6,614 nt of DNA from Desulfurococcales archaeon (GTDB lineage Archaea; Thermoproteota; Thermoprotei_A; Sulfolobales; Desulfurococcaceae), in contig WAML01000035.1 of assembly GCA_015522345.1 (NCBI GenBank), positions 1 through 6,614 of the forward strand, given 5' to 3'. A model generated the notes under the pieces. That model made no database searches and was not told where the DNA came from. It saw only the letters and a program-made list of their open reading frames with translations. Position 1 is the first letter of the stretch. The number at the start of each line of letters is the position of its first letter. Made by a program: the position numbers and the translations under genes. This document shows, piece after piece, positions 6,331 through 6,614 of the stretch.

Positions 6331-6370
6331 GAATTAATATTCCTTTAATGTTTTTAAGTTGAAAGAGGGG
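6331..6370 (+). promoter_or_regulatory. Possible promoter and ribosome site of the ribbon-helix-helix gene
   Basis: Two TATA-like runs precede the gene: TTAATAT at 6334-6340 and TTTTTAAG at 6351-6358. A GAGGGG ribosome site at 6365-6370 lies 7 bases before the ATG at 6378. The upstream box would give a short leader that includes the ribosome site; the downstream box would give a near-leaderless message. The presence of the ribosome site favours the upstream box. Motif inference only. Confidence 0.4.
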
Positions 6371-6377
6371 TTATGCT

Positions 6378-6611
6378 ATGGGTTTGAGAGTGATAACTTT
6401 TAAGCTTGATGAGAGATTTCTTGAGAGAATAGATCTTGTTGTGGAAAGACTAGGTATTACACGTAGTGATTTAATAAGAGCTGCTCTCGAGTCTTTTATA
6501 AAGTTTAGCTTAGCTGATGAGGAGCTAGAAAAGATTGATTCAGATACCTTCTTATCCAGCGATATTGTTAAAGAAGTTGATATTAAAGAATCTATAGCTT
6601 TACAGAATTAA
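6378..6611 (+). CDS. Ribbon-helix-helix (CopG-like) DNA-binding protein
   Basis: The 77-residue product begins with a short strand GLRVITFKLDERF (2-14) that would pair between two subunits and insert in the DNA major groove, then helix A (about 11-24), the turn GITRSD (26-31), and helix B (about 30-43, LIRAALESFIKF). This layout is the classic ribbon-helix-helix fold of CopG/NikR/antitoxin-type repressors, which act as dimers. Residues 44-77 form an acidic tail with no recognised domain; in antitoxins such a tail often wraps a toxin partner, but no partner gene is seen here, as the window ends 3 bases after the stop. The ATG at 6378 is supported by GAGGGG 7 bases upstream; another ATG at 6373 is out of frame. 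It is transcribed divergently from the tRNA gene. It may be a solitary regulator, often autoregulated, or the antitoxin of a pair continuing beyond the window. Confidence 0.85.
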   Translation: MGLRVITFKLDERFLERIDLVVERLGITRSDLIRAALESFIKFSLADEELEKIDSDTFLSSDIVKEVDIKESIALQN

Positions 6612-6614
6612 GAA

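Noticed and set aside
1..6614. CRISPR array or insertion sequence
   Set aside because: No regularly spaced repeats, transposase motifs or terminal inverted repeats were seen.

Overview
The window looks like chromosomal DNA of a hyperthermophilic crenarchaeon, most likely an AT-rich member of the Desulfurococcales (Staphylothermus, Thermosphaera or Ignisphaera type). This rests on a full-size reverse gyrase locus, AGA/AGG/ATA-rich codon use, TATA-like archaeal promoter elements, GGAGG-type ribosome sites and a GC-rich intronless tRNA without an encoded CCA. The genus is inference; nothing here fixes it.

Positions 1-147 hold a promoter and short leader. Positions 148-3945 hold one long reverse gyrase reading frame interrupted by a single in-frame TAA at 1744-1746. 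The first part (532 codons) carries an N-terminal zinc finger and helicase motifs I to V. The part after the stop carries helicase motif VI, then the whole topoisomerase IA module: Toprim with an inserted second zinc finger, catalytic Tyr, and C-terminal lobes. Both halves are in the same frame and nothing else looks damaged. The 48 sense codons between the TAA and the first usual start codon (GTG 1891) encode conserved reverse gyrase sequence, including motif VI.

A nitrilase-fold protein (3936-4832) overlaps the 3' end of the reverse gyrase gene and is probably translationally coupled to it. At least two of its three expected catalytic residues are replaced, so it looks like a pseudoenzyme. 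After a 69-base AT-rich gap comes an unrecognised 121-residue protein (4902-5267), preceded by a strong Shine-Dalgarno site and two 3-codon ATG frames chained by ATGA overlaps.

From 5268 to 6164 there is no intact gene. On the minus strand this stretch holds a decayed toxin-antitoxin pair: an AF2212-like (DUF104) antitoxin remnant followed by a VapC/PIN-domain toxin remnant, each with frameshifts or stops. It lies downstream of a minus-strand tRNA-Arg(CCG) gene (6165-6239). The window ends with a small ribbon-helix-helix DNA-binding protein (6378-6611) on the plus strand.

The best candidates for something unusual are the in-frame stop in an otherwise well-conserved reverse gyrase (readthrough, recent nonsense mutation or sequencing error) and the degenerate nitrilase-like protein coupled to it.
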